Shown: positions 35,587 to 47,283, counted from the first letter of the stretch. The stretch: DNA of 64,000 bases from Sphaerosporella brunnea (GCA_008704415.1 VXIS01000062.1:62001-126000), one strand, 5' to 3'. Notes: generated from the letters alone by a model not told the origin. A program made the numbers and translations.

Positions 35587-38500
35587 ATGACCTGCCGTTG
35601 CAGCAAGATTACGATCCCACCGGGAACACCGGAACCAGAGCAACACATACTACGAGTGTTAGAATACATGAAGCAGGAGGGTTTTACAGGCCTATTGCCT
35701 TTTATCGAAGCCACGTTCAACAGTCAGAACCACGCTGTAAAGTCACGCGTGGGGCGTTTTTATGCCAACGGTGGATTTGCAACAACAGTGAAGGTGATGG
35801 CCAACCACGGTCGGTTTGGACCAGAGAATAGAGTTACAAAGCAATCAACCGATGCGTTAAAGTCCTATGTGGGTGATGAAGTAATTGACATCTGTGTACG
35901 AATACTCTGTCAGGTAAGGCGACCCCTAAAAAAGAAAACAAAAAAAAACCAGACGCTTATGGAAAATACTATGCACACAGGAGCTGGAAGAAGTGACGAA
36001 GGATAAAACAATACATATGCGACCAGGAGACTTGACACCAGAAGTTGCGGAAAGGTTCGATATGGACAATTGTGCCAGGCGGCTACAAGAACGTGCTCCA
36101 TATCTAAATCGAGTGCTACAAACACTGTGCGGAGTTGCAGAGCAGAAAGCAGCCAACAATACCGAAGAACCGACGCCAAGTACGACAACATCGAATAAGG
36201 AACGAGAAAACTTGGAGTTTTCACCAGAACTGTGGTCAATGTCCGAAAGTGAAGAAGTGTATACAGACCAAGGAGAAGGAACATTATACCGTTATACAGC
36301 AAACCGAAAAAGAAACAAAGCGATGATAGCAACACTCATGGCATATGTTATAATGTTTGCACGTTCGCAACAAAACAACTACATGCAAACAATCATAGGG
36401 TTCTGGCTACAATCGGTAAAAGCACCAAAGCGGGTGATTGCCTTATTGAATCGCCTTGGGGTATCCGTATCCTACGGATCAATCACAACAGCAGTTAAAG
36501 CCGTGGGAACTGCAGCCGCAAAAGATTTACAGGTATGGTGGTCCAAAATGAATTTGAAGCTGACAGCTTCCAAGTGCATGTAATAACAAGGCAATGGATA
36601 TAGAAAAAAGTCCAGTCGGGATGTTTTATAGGAATATGCTGGGACAATTTAGCACTCCAAGTCGGAAAGAAAGAGGAGACTGAAATGAATCGAAACGATT
36701 TGGAGCTTTGCACGACCGCATACGCCTACGAATTGAATGTTCCAAAGCCACCAGCAGGTGCAAGTCAGGAAGACAAGCAGGTTTATAAGAACATACGAGA
36801 AGCACAAGCTCGAAATGCAACAGACCGGAAGCGTCCAGGAATACCAAGGGGACTCATACTGAAGGAAAATCCCACCTATGGCAGTCTGAAACCATTCGAC
36901 TTTGTACTTAGCAGCGGAGGTCCACACATCCAAAAATACTGGACTGACATTGTCTATGTGCATTTAGCAGATATATGCCAAGAACTCTTTGGACCGGCTA
37001 TGGGAAGGTACAAACGTAACGGACAGAGAATCCCAAAACCGCAAATGCCTGAAAATCTGTATACCATGCCCACAAAGAAGACAAATATGCATCCAATGCG
37101 AGTATTCGATTTGGATGAATCGACCATTGATGGAAATGCGCGTGTGATTGAAGCAATTGTGCAGGAGTTGGGAATCACACTACCAGAACTCACAGACGGA
37201 CAAATATTGATAACCGGTGAGATTGCCAAAAGTGCGAAGCATTTTGACTGCAAAAAACTGAACCAGATATAGGCGACCAGATGACAACAATGCGGATTAG
37301 AACACTATTGGAGCTTCGTCACTATGACAAGCTTGAACAGCGTATGCGATTTGCAATGCCAGTAAGCGGTTGGCTACATATTGCAATGAACTGTGCGGAT
37401 GGCATTCTGAAAACCCACACGGGTAGAACGGATGGACAAGATCCAGGTTCACTATCACGTTTTGCCACAGCGTTGGGTCGTCCAAGTGTGACTGGTAAAG
37501 TAACCGAATTTGATGCACTGCGGCGTCTCATACTGCACGCATTAAAGGGTCACATCATTGCCGCACTGCTTGAAATGGCCTGTCAAATCGAACGGCAAAA
37601 AGGAAGCCTGGAATTACCGGCCACAATTGAAGATTTAAAGCAGTGGATTGCCAGCAATGACTGGACAGAGCTGCTACGTCGTACAGTAGAGTATTACTTC
37701 GTCATTGCCAAACCAGGTTGGAAGCGACAAATAGCGTCCGATGAAGCATGGAAAGAATATATGGTGCATCATGACCATATCATGCAAAAACCAAAGAGGC
37801 AACGAAGCCCCGACGAAACCGAGTTTGTCCAAGCCGGATTCAAAAAGAAATGGATTAAGGCGGAAGCCTTAAAACAAAGAGATACCGTGAATGAAAACTT
37901 TCTCATCTTCATCCGGGATGCAATGTTATTTTATGACATTGATACAGCCATCCGAAATGGTTCCACCGGTCGACTCCTTATGTTGTCAGAGCTGTTGACA
38001 ATATGGTTTCACGGAAACGGAAAGCATCGGTATGCTAGGGAACTGCTTGAATTTCAAGTAACCCGTCGGGCTTTATGGACTCCGGAGGCTGAGTTTCTAT
38101 ACAAAAACAACTGTTTGGTCAACCTCTCTGGAAAAGGTACAATGCCGGTTGACCAGGCGGTTGAGATTATAAACGAAAACATCAAAGTAAGTCACCAAAT
38201 ACAAAAGATAACATCATGTGGTATACTGAGGTAATCGACTGCAAAGGTAGCATATACTCCGCGGGGTACAATGCAGTCAAAGGAGTACCAAAAGGTACAT
38301 CTTGCACGTTGCCTGGCAGTGCTGAGAACTGTCCGAGAAAAGGTATTGCAGTCCATGGATGTGCAGCGCAATGGCAGTAGCCACACCGAAGTCAATGCAG
38401 CTGGTGATATCAAACGCATTGCGGAGCTCCTGATCAAAGATCTAGCCATGGTACAATGTATAGGCCGACATCAGTGCGGCGCTCGTGGATCACCACTCGA

Positions 38501-38810
38501 AGTACAAGAAGTTATTGACGGATTTGATGTGGGAGTAGAGGAGATAATGAAAGGAGAAACACTGAGAGCAGTACTGGAGAAACGACCAACGACTGAAACA
38601 GCAATAGGTACACAGTATGATGATGTACCCGAAGCAGCGTACCGAGACTTCGAAAAGTACCTCCAAGACTGTACAGATTGTCCAGAGAAAGGCTGGTTTG
38701 ATGAGGAGGAACTTGCGGTGAGAATGCAGGGCCAAGAAGCAAAACATATTGGTAGGACCGAGGACAACAATGGGGATGACCTATTGTACAGAGATTGGCA
38801 GATGGCATAA
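35587..38810 (+). CDS. DUF6589-domain protein, candidate transposase of the element
   Basis: Five exons: 35587-35913, 35981-36532, 36616-37216, 37273-38186, 38247-38810. The joined frame gives 985 aa. Introns have GTAAGG, GTATGG, GTGAGA and GTAAGT donors and close in phase. The N-terminal third has a small helical region, then a segment typical of fungal DUF6589 proteins: RKRNKAMIATLMAYVIMFARS, NNYMQTIIGFWLQSV and GVSVSYGSI. The DUF6589 core shows ICWDNLALQ (D303), ITGDQMTTMRIRTL (D495), FAMPVSGWLHIAMN, LSELLTIWFHG (E733), then HRYARELLEFQ and LVNLSGKG. Spaced acidic residues D303, D495 and E733 after strand-like segments resemble an RNase H-type D-D-E arrangement; that reading is mine. The tail is acidic. 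It is the first gene in from the left end and has no stop or frameshift. The acceptor of exon 3 (36615) is the least certain junction. Confidence 0.82.
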
Positions 38811-38912
38811 GAGATAGGGTAAAACATTATCAACAGCAGAATGAAGCAGTGAATGTACGGCAGCATATACACCTTCTCCACTGCAAAGCAAACCAGCTAG
38901 ACAGCAGCAGAG

Positions 38913-41053
38913 CTATTCCGCAAATTTTGATTCATCAAAACTAGCATCCCCAAAGCCACCAAAACCATGATGGGTAGCACTCCCTGAATGCCCAATATCA
39001 CCCACTGGATGATGTACAAGGCTATCATGACGGTTGAACGATGCAGGAGTGTTCAATCCTGGGGCAGTTGAAGGGTGGCGGGATTGAGGAGGTTGAATCG
39101 GAGGAAGGCTGGAAAGCGTGGAGCCAGTAGTGCCAGAACGCATAAAGCCAATGAGATGACCATTGGCTTGTGCCTGTAAACGTTGGAGATGTCGACGAGA
39201 TGCATTCAGTTGTGATTGATTCGTAGTGCATTGAGATGAATCCAGACGAAAGTTGGCTGTTTGACGCTCAAAGGCTGCAAGCTTTCCGTTGACAGTAGTC
39301 ATTTCGTCCATGAGTGTACGGGTCTGACGGAGGCAGTGTGCCTGCCTGTTGGCAAAATATTGAGTCAACTCTTCATAAATCAGAGCATCTGCATGCATGA
39401 TATCCATGCAGTACCGTGTTAAACCATCCCCACCAAGTCTTGCAAGATCAAAAGCACGCTGACAGAGAAATTCAATGGGTGGATTCACGCGCTCCACAAA
39501 ACGCGCAATGGCAGCCATATCAGACGCTCGGTCAACATCAAGGAATCGTGAGATCAAACTGATGCGATTGGAGTCAACCCTTTCAGCTTCCGGACCAAGA
39601 TACATCCCAGGACTGAAACCTGGTTCATCCTCGTCATCATAGGTACCACAAGAGACCATGTGTCCAGTCTCAGTGAGGAAAACATCATGCGTGGTGGGAC
39701 TATCTTCGAATGGGATGTGATCAGTAGAGGTTGATGCTGTTTGGTGAATCGAAAGTTCCTGAACGACGTTAACAACCAAAAGCATAAAAGAGACAGCACA
39801 GATGATACATACAGCATCGGTAATGGATACAGAAAGCCGTGGCCTAGTATGAGTGGACTCTGAAGCAGCACTCTGTTGTGAGGCGGAAACCACAAGTGCA
39901 GTATGATTCGGACTGTTAAAGGTAGATTCAACTGTGCTGTTGCCAGGGGTCGTTGGTTCTGCGTGAAAGTCGCGATGCTCTTTGTCAATGGTCGCTAGTA
40001 CCTCACCAACCTTATTGCCAGTAATAGAAGTAAACAGTGCTGCACCCTCTTGACCGAAACATTGAAAAATGCGTGCGAAACCGATGTCATCTTGGCAAAC
40101 GTTGTAATGTTGCTTGTAGGCCTTCCAGCCATCCACCGTAGTTGGATACAAGCTATCATCCTTTGGCAGTAATGGCCATGGTATGTGATTATCAGTTTTG
40201 GTGATAGCTTGAAGCATTCGGAATCGTGCTTGGGTATTGGTAGCACGATGGGCTGCAACACCGACGTGGAGGCCATTGATCATCTTTGAAATGAGGTCAA
40301 AGGAATCTTGACGCAAATTGAGGTAGATATCGTCGTCTGAACGGTTCCAATGGGACTGATCAACAGCATCCACTATAGGACACCACAAAGCCGCGAGTTC
40401 GGAGGGGGTTAAGTCGCAAAAAAAGTTATGCAAAACAAAATCTGCAGTAACCCATTGCAGTTTACGACCCCGGTGGCTGTTTCGGTAGTTAATATACGAT
40501 TGTACAATGTACTATCAGCATGTCAATATAAACTAACCGTTGTTCCTCAAGTCCATCAATCCACTGCAATCCACGAACAGATGCAAGCCACAAACGCGCC
40601 ATCCCTTTATGTGACTTGCATATATCGGTTTGGATTTCGTTGATCATAGCTTTGACCGTTGAGACCTCATGTTGAATGGTCACTACCTGGGACATAGGTT
40701 CCAGACCATTGAGGAGATGACCAATAGTGGCAGTATCGAAGTATCGAAACCGGTAAAACAGATAACTAACAAGGTGCCTGACTCGGCCGTGCCATTCCTC
40801 AGCAGTCTGTATGACAAATTGTCAGTTGCAATCTAGAAAACGATAATATCTAACGCCACTGAGTGCATGTTACCAAGGCATCACAAATACTTTTCTTCAG
40901 GCTGGATGGAACTTCCTCGACGAGAAGGTGAGGATCGATGGGAGGAGGCTTTTGAAATGCATTACTCGCCAATGGATCTGACCGGTCTGTAGCCAGTCGC
41001 TTTTGACGATTGTTCTGATCGGTCGAGCTAGGTGTTCCAAATCGTTTTGACAT
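38913..41053 (-). CDS. Element-borne protein of unknown function with one membrane segment
   Basis: Three exons: 41053-40874, 40806-40538, 40476-38913. Introns of 68 nt (GTAACA ... ATACAG) and 61 nt (GTTAGT, branch TTAAC, AACAG); the joined frame gives 670 aa. The N-terminus is polar with MSKRFGTPSS and a basic patch. Exon 2 reads EEWHGRVRHLVSYLFYRFRY and a helical block. A Trp-rich segment, LQWVTADFVLHNFFCDLTPSELAALW, opens exon 3. A single hydrophobic helix, AVCIICAVSFMLLVVNVV, lies at about residues 370-388, after a Ser/Thr-rich stretch. The following half is helical, possibly coiled coil near 530-590, and ends in a Gly/Ser/His-rich tail. I recognise no family. It is transcribed away from the helicase gene across 173 bp, so the two are probably co-expressed. 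The membrane helix is odd for a transposon protein; nuclear-envelope tethering is one possibility, unsupported. Confidence 0.72.
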
Positions 41054-41226
41054 GATGAGTGGTGACAATGGAACAACAACGGGGATCGAGCTGGTAGTAC
41101 AAGTTCAACAGGTACGAAAAGCCGAGAACAGAATTGCGGTTTTGTCTGCACTAATGATGGATGGATTATAGACGTTCAGTGTAGAGATATGGGAGTGAAC
41201 AAAAAGATGAGAGTTTTTCTCCGCGG
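41054..41226. promoter_or_regulatory. divergent promoter between the membrane-protein gene and the helicase gene
   Basis: Only 173 bp separate the two start codons, which face away from each other. Both genes must be driven from this interval and their own 5' leaders. No clear TATA box was seen. Confidence 0.55.
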
Positions 41227-44200
41227 ATGACAATTGTGACATCAATGGTCCGGTATCGGCTCCAATCGCAGCCTACTGATAGTGAGTAGCCGGTCCGCAG
41301 CTTCCGATCCTTCCGCATTACGGCTGAGCGACAGTCCCGACGCGTCCGTCTTGTACTCACCCGACGCTCCCGACGCTCCCGACATACCCGATTGCCCCAC
41401 GGACTGCCCAGCCGATGTCTCTAATAGTGCATCATGTTGCAACCTGTATCATTGTCCTCACCTACTGACAACCTATCCTTCCTTCCACAGAATTTGGTCT
41501 GTTCAAACTCCATATACATACTTTGCTGCAGAAAAAAATGTCAATCAAGTAAGTGTCCCTGTTGAACTGCTTCTCAGGTGCATTTGTGGCATTTCGCGAT
41601 TGACTTGGGCAATTCTTTTCAAAGCGACGCTGTTCACACCACATATACGGGGCCGGGTGCACCGTTCTTTGACACACGGTTTCTCAATGTACAGCACAGT
41701 ACAACCCCCATATCGGAGTTGGCAAGCTTGACAGATGCTTTGTCTGCGACAGCTACCAGTATCGGCTATGAGGTTCACCACTGGCAGCTTCTTGCGGCAG
41801 CATATATGTTAGCAGGACAACATTGCTTTGTTATCACAGCCACCGGGTCTGGCAAGACATTTTGTTTTCAGTCGGTTCTTTTACACCGTCCAGATACCAT
41901 TGTGGCTGTTATATGTCCCTTGATTACCTTGATGGAAGATCAGGTTGCTGCTGCCAACAAAATCGGCCTGTCAGCTGTTGCTCTGCATGCTGAAAATCTA
42001 CTCCACCATGAGCAACTGATAAGAGACGTGGCCCAAGGTGTGTACAGGCTAGTCTTGCTCGGACCGGAGTTTTGTGTACCAGGTAATCAGTACTGGATGT
42101 GCCTAACGAAGGATTGTACATTCCGTCAGCGTCTTGTTGGCATTGTCATTGATGAAGCTCATCTGTGTCATGCCTGGCGAGACTTTCGTCCTAAGATTGA
42201 TGGTTTATTCCGTCTCAAATCATGGTTCAACGTACCGTTGATGGTGATGTCAGCAACCATGACACCCTATGTCCGGCAATATGTCCACAGTGGCTTGCGA
42301 CTGCCAGGACATGTTCCCTTAATACATTGTCCAATCGATCGACCGGAAATATACTTGTCTGTACAGACCATTCAGCATCCGATTGCAACGTTTAAAGACT
42401 TGGACTTTCTTCTACCATCTTTGGTTTTGCAGCAGGATGTGGTTCCCACCATTGTCTTTGCTGATTCCCAGATGGAAGTATCTAACTTGTGCGCGCACTT
42501 TTGGAGCAAAGTACCCCCTGATTGGTACCATCGTAACCCTTTTACCTTTGCTGCCATTTCAACCGGATTCAATCAAAACCGTCGACTGTTGGTTCTCAAA
42601 GCAATGCGAGCTGGAATGGTCAAGATTCTGTTTGCAACTCAAATTGCTGAAGTTGGTTTGGACTTTGGAACGGTTACCAGAGTTGTTCAGTGGCGTGTTC
42701 CATTGACCTTGTCTGGATCGGGTTTATGGCAACGTTGGGGCCGGGCCTGCAGGCGAAGAGATACCATTGGGGTTGGTATTGTGTTTGTCTCACCGGCAGC
42801 CAAAATTCCGTCAACTTTGAATCATCCATTGGCATTGCTTACAACCAGTCCGCAAGACGCAACAGTTGGTGCTGTGCTACAGTCAATTTATAGTTTTGAC
42901 AGCAGTACCAAGCGGAAGGACGCTGGAGCAGGGTCCTCCAAATGGCGATTGGATTGCTCCATTCAGGATGATACTCCTTATGAAGTCAATCCTGTTGTAG
43001 CAGTTGCTCATGAACATTGCCTTGCCGATAGATCCTCCGATTTGCATGATGGCATCCAGGATGGTTTAGCTGCAGTTGATGATTGCAGTCAGCCTAGTCA
43101 AACCGTTCCTGACGATCCTCCCGAAAACATGTCAGGGTGATTCACTCCTTGCATGACTTGGTCACTGGTTTAGAAACTCCAGTTCAAATTTGTTAATTAA
43201 TTTTTAGAGCCTTTGAGATCAACGAGATTGCCGAAAGTACTCCAACTGCCAGCGATCTCAATCCACCACCAGCTGGCAAATCCCGGTCTGTTCCGATGTT
43301 GTGTCGTCTTATCTTGTGGATTGTCAACACTCCTGGTTGCATTCGAGAGTGTTTTTTACGATACTTCGATGAAGCTGGCTTTGATGGCACAAGGTATAGC
43401 TTGACTAGTCCAGATAAATTGTCAACTCCGTGTTGTGATCGACACACACCATTTGAACGACTACCAATAGAATATGCTCAGCTGATGCCAGAATACCACT
43501 ACCGGATGATTACTGATTCATCCTGTCCACTGGATAGCTTTCAAGCTCAATCTGCTGTGGATCGACTCAGTAAACCCTTCCCGGTACTGCGTCCGACCAC
43601 GCAGCAATCGACGGCTATTGCACAAGCATTACGGTCCTATCGACGGAGTGTATGGAATGCTTCGGGCCTTGGTGGACCGTTCAGCATATATCCATCATAC
43701 AAACTCCTTTCTGAACAACAGATACAGACTTTGGTTAAACAGTCCGGTCAGATCTATAGTTGCGGTATATCTCCGTTGACAGTCTTAAAGCTGTCTCCTT
43801 GGGATGGTCTCCAGCCTTATGAGCAGACTATCGTTCAAGTTATTTGTGCAGCTTGGAACTTTGCTTCTGCTTCGGCTTCATCCTCATCAGATCTGTCTAC
43901 TTCCGCTCCTTCTACATCCGATCCATCCACTTCAGCTGGATTGACTTCTGCTGTGTCCACTTCAACTTTGTCTGGACAGGCAAGCAAAAATTCTATGCCA
44001 CAGTCATTGTTGCTGTCTGGAGATCCTCGGAGTCATCCTACCGCTCTGGATACCACTGCTACCCCGGCAGGTGGGCAAGTCTGCCCTTCACCAAGAACAG
44101 GTCTGTAGTTTTTCGTTGGATAAACAATGTATTTGTGCTGAAATAATCACCTGTTTAGGTTTTAATGGGGTACCTCTGCGATATTCGGATGAACGCCAGT

Positions 44201-44352
44201 TACCCTTGCAGGTCCAGCAAGCTTTAAAACAACATCCTCAACCGAGGGGTCGACCCTCTCGGGTTTCTGTGGAGGCTCGACAGCAGCTGATTGCTGAGTT
44301 GATGGCTCAGTTTGAGTCCGGCTGCCTTGCTCAACCCGGTCCTGCCAGCTAG
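41227..44352 (+). CDS. RecQ-like DEAH helicase carried by the element
   Basis: Exons 41227-41281, 41491-41548, 41625-43136, 43208-44100, 44159-44352; the joined frame gives 903 aa. The third-exon acceptor TTTTCAAAG follows a TTGAC branch. An internal ATG at 41538 (MSINDAVHTTY) could also be the start, making exon 1 part of the leader. Helicase motifs: VITATGSGKTF (Walker A), VICPLITLMEDQ (Ia), VIDEAHLCHAW (DEAH, motif II), MVMSATMTP (III), TIVFADSQ (IV), IAEVGLDFGTVTRVVQW (V) and QRWGRACRR (VI). The DEAH box and the ...L-C-H-A-W continuation are RecQ-like. The C-terminal 380 residues are long, with MLCRLILWIVNTPGC, a Ser/Thr-rich tract and a Gln-rich end, without a clear HRDC domain. Likely role is 3'-5' unwinding during excision, repair or replication of the element. 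Confidence 0.86.
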
Positions 44353-44712
44353 GCTGGGTCTCTGCAAATTGTACATTTTGAGTCTGATGTATGGTGTTCA
44401 ACCACATAGTTTGCTGGCTATTCTGACCTCACTATTTAACTGCATATAGGCAGGCTCTCTTCCATACCCATTTTGACGCCATCAGGGTCAAAGTTCAACA
44501 CAAGGACAACAGGACAAATAATACATTATGATTGTTGCCGGTATATGTTGTCTGTTTCAAATGGTGGATTTTTTGGTTGTGGTTTGCTTGTGCAGTGTCT
44601 CTTCCATCTTTTGATTGGTTTGCTTTTGCGGCAGTAGCTCTTTCCTTCATTCACAATAGCATACTGTTCATTTACTGTCCTCTAAACTGATACAGCCACT
44701 CTAACCATCATA

Positions 44713-46419
44713 CTAACGGAGATCCTCCGGAAAAGTAAATACCCATGAATACCGATTACTCCCTCTCCACTTTGTTGTAAAGTGTTCAACCCGTTCTCCT
44801 CTCAGTCCTATTGCTGATCCTGGCTGAAAGGGTATCTTCCTTTTCAACAATGGAATGCAGAATAAGCCCCCAGTGTAATTGCCAAACGGTGTTAACCAGG
44901 CCCATCCTTTGTTCCAATCATTGTGATCAACATGCGGCTCAGTCAACACATTAATCAGCAGTGCTCGATAGGCAAACAGCTCCTCATCAAAGGTTTGTGC
45001 AGCTATCCGATCTCCCACATTTTTGATTGCTGCAAATGTTTGCCTGTATGCATCTCGCAACTTCCTATCCACTCCTGCAAAACAAGCATCCAGTGTTTGG
45101 GTGATATTTCCACACCACACCTGTAGGTTTCGGTTCAAGCTTCCCCTGTACATGCCATCGCCTTGAAGATCCTTAGTGAGGCCAGCTTTTAGATTGGCAT
45201 GTCCTTGCTCTCCCTTGAGTCCAAAGTAGTAAATCCCGGACCGTGCATCAGGACCACTAGCCCAGCTGAACTGCTGGTTTTCCCCCTCTTCAATCCAATC
45301 TTGGTACCCAGAATGGCGACGGAAATCCATTGGCTGTCGTGGCTTCACAAAACGCGCAACCTTGTCTATGTTTTCAGTTGTCATCTTGACAATGTATCGT
45401 CCATAGTCTTTACCCCATGCCCGTTCATAGGCATCATGATAGAAGGCCACAATTGGTATGAGATTCTTATCGACGGCAAGATAGCTCTTATCGGACGGTA
45501 ACTCTTCAAATCCTTCTGCATCCTGTAATGCTTGTTCCATTGCGGTCCCTTGCACTGACCCCTTTTCCTTGTCCAGGTCGACATTGAAAAAAACTTCCAC
45601 AATTTTTTCTTTTCCTGTAAACCGCCATGACTCCCGACCAGCCTGCCTGGCGCATTCTCTGAGTTCTGCTTGGTTTTTACTGATATCAAAAAACCCATCG
45701 AATATTTTTTCTCTGCCTTTCAATGTAAAGGTGTTGGTGTTCAGCTCGCCTTCAAAACCATCTCGGTCCGCAGACAGACGAATATCTGGCCAGGGATAGG
45801 GATATGGTGGCATTTGGCTTGCTGGTGTTCTTGGTTGATCCGCAACTGGCTCCAGATTCCTTATAAACTCTGGTACAGTGTGTGCATACGGGGTTTGTAC
45901 ATATTCCAGAATATGGGGTGGTATCTCTCCTTTAAAACCCGGCCTTTGAGTACGCTTTTTGACCCTGTTGACCCTGTCTGGATGCATAGCTTCAGCCATT
46001 AAGAGGTTGCTGGTACCAACGTTTGGATCGCTGTTTGGATTGCTGTTTACGGTGTGGCTTTCATCTTGGATTTCATGGTCCACACTCCCTCGGACTTTCC
46101 TTCGCTTTGATTTTTTCTTCTTTTTTGGCACTGGCGGTGTGGACTGTTTGCGCTTCAATTGTTTTTCCTTTTGCTCTTTTTCCAGTTTTTGAATTTCACT
46201 TGGAGTATGTGCTTCCCAGTACCCAGCGTCGGTCAAATTGGAGGGTTGCACCCACACTAGCCGTTGTAACTCATTCCTGGTCGAGCCTGGTTTCTCTTGC
46301 AGGGCATCGGGTCCATATTCTGCCTTTCTGGTATCTATAGTATGGGCGGGATTGGCTGGATGCTGTGCGAGAAACTCAAATGGGATGTCTGATGGCAATT
46401 CTGACTGGTGTTCGGACAT
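44713..46419 (-). CDS. Fe(II)/2-oxoglutarate dioxygenase, TET/JBP-like
   Basis: A single exon of 568 aa, start ATG at 46419, converging on the helicase gene. The N-terminal ~230 residues are polar and carry a strong nuclear-localisation-type cluster, PKKKKKSKRRKVRG, near 100-113. The C-terminal domain (about 330-568) ends with the double-stranded beta-helix signature. H496-x-D498 occurs in PHVDHNDW, then NYTGGLFCIPLL, FQPGSAIGLRGERVEHF with distal H546, and NRYSWVFTF with R556 for 2-oxoglutarate binding. The order HxD ... H ... R and the GG-x-F-C-x-P block match the fungal TET/JBP class, which oxidises 5-methylcytosine or thymine. TET/JBP genes in mushrooms are known to travel with KDZ transposons; here the company is a DUF6589 gene. 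All iron and cosubstrate ligands are present. Base specificity cannot be read from the sequence; another 2OG oxygenase class is possible. Confidence 0.8.
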   Translation of the reverse strand: MSEHQSELPSDIPFEFLAQHPANPAHTIDTRKAEYGPDALQEKPGSTRNELQRLVWVQPSNLTDAGYWEAHTPSEIQKLEKEQKEKQLKRKQSTPPVPKKKKKSKRRKVRGSVDHEIQDESHTVNSNPNSDPNVGTSNLLMAEAMHPDRVNRVKKRTQRPGFKGEIPPHILEYVQTPYAHTVPEFIRNLEPVADQPRTPASQMPPYPYPWPDIRLSADRDGFEGELNTNTFTLKGREKIFDGFFDISKNQAELRECARQAGRESWRFTGKEKIVEVFFNVDLDKEKGSVQGTAMEQALQDAEGFEELPSDKSYLAVDKNLIPIVAFYHDAYERAWGKDYGRYIVKMTTENIDKVARFVKPRQPMDFRRHSGYQDWIEEGENQQFSWASGPDARSGIYYFGLKGEQGHANLKAGLTKDLQGDGMYRGSLNRNLQVWCGNITQTLDACFAGVDRKLRDAYRQTFAAIKNVGDRIAAQTFDEELFAYRALLINVLTEPHVDHNDWNKGWAWLTPFGNYTGGLFCIPLLKRKIPFQPGSAIGLRGERVEHFTTKWRGSNRYSWVFTFPEDLR

Positions 46420-46425
46420 TGCGGG

Positions 46426-46459
46426 TGATGACGTTGCGGGTGACGACGTTGCGGGTAAC
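46426..46459. repeat. 15-bp tandem repeat upstream of the dioxygenase gene
   Basis: GATGACGTTGCGGGT is repeated with small changes (TGACGACGTTGCGGGTAAC) immediately before the dioxygenase ATG, giving two to three GTTGCGGGT copies. It lies in the 5' leader or core promoter. Confidence 0.6.
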
Positions 46460-46715
46460 GAGCGGTCAAAGTTGTGTCACAGGGTGGCTTCTGTATGTTT
46501 TACGGCGTTTTGATGAGGATACTGAGTATTTTCGGGTTCTCTAGACATATAATTAGCATCTGGAAAAACATCGACTGCATGTCCTCCTCTATTTTGCTTT
46601 GCTAACATTGAGACACAGCCATATGGATAGGTAATCGCATGGGTTGTCTTCTTACCTGTTCACAGTAACACCTTGTATCCTGTCAGGAATCTTCGTCTGT
46701 CGGGTGTTCTTGTGA

Positions 46716-46950
46716 GTCCTTAGGGTTCCTTCCGGGTCCTGGTGGCTCCTTCGGGGTGCTTGGGGGTTCCTTCAGGGTTCCTTGCGGGTCTTGGAGGTTC
46801 CTTCCGGGTCCTGATAGCTCCTTCCAGGTCCTGGTGGCTCCTTCGGGGCGCTTGGAGGTTCCTTCCGGGTCCTTGGGGTTCCTTCCGGGACCTGGCAGCT
46901 CCTTCAGAGTGCTTAGGGTTCTTGGGGTTCTTCAGGGTTCTCTTTTCCGT
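46716..46950. repeat. minisatellite 1 (TTCCTTCCGGGTCCT-type units)
   Basis: About ten irregular units built on TTCC-TTCCGGGTCCTGGTGGCTCC and TTCGGGGTGCTTGGGG variants, 17-27 bp each. Open frames across it (EGATRTRKEP-like repeats) are repeat artefacts. Lies at the right end of the 12.4-kb element, outside any gene. Confidence 0.8.
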
Positions 46951-47283
46951 TCCTAAATATGCAATTAGCACCTTCAAAAAATTTGGCAGCATTTCCCCCT
47001 GTATTTTGCTTCGCCAACATTGAAAAGTGGCCATATGGCAGCACTAATAGCTGTTGGGAGCGTGGGTTGTGTCCGTACCTCTTCGCAACAACTTGCTGCA
47101 CCTTTCCTCCTCCTACCGGTACTTGAAAACACGCCGGTGAAAACACCGGTTGAGGGTCTGACCGGCAGGCAAGCCCGCGCTGGGGAGACTATGGAAAAAC
47201 CGCTCGCAAGCAAGCTTGTTTTCCCGCCTCAGGTGTTTTCAAGCACCAGTCCTTCAACCTCGGGGTTCTGTCGGGTAGTAACT

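Noticed and set aside
41549..41577. 29-nt intron joining the helicase upstream exon to GTGCATTTG
   Set aside because: Too short for a fungal intron. The 76-nt intron 41549-41624 uses the same donor, has a TTGAC branch point and keeps the phase.
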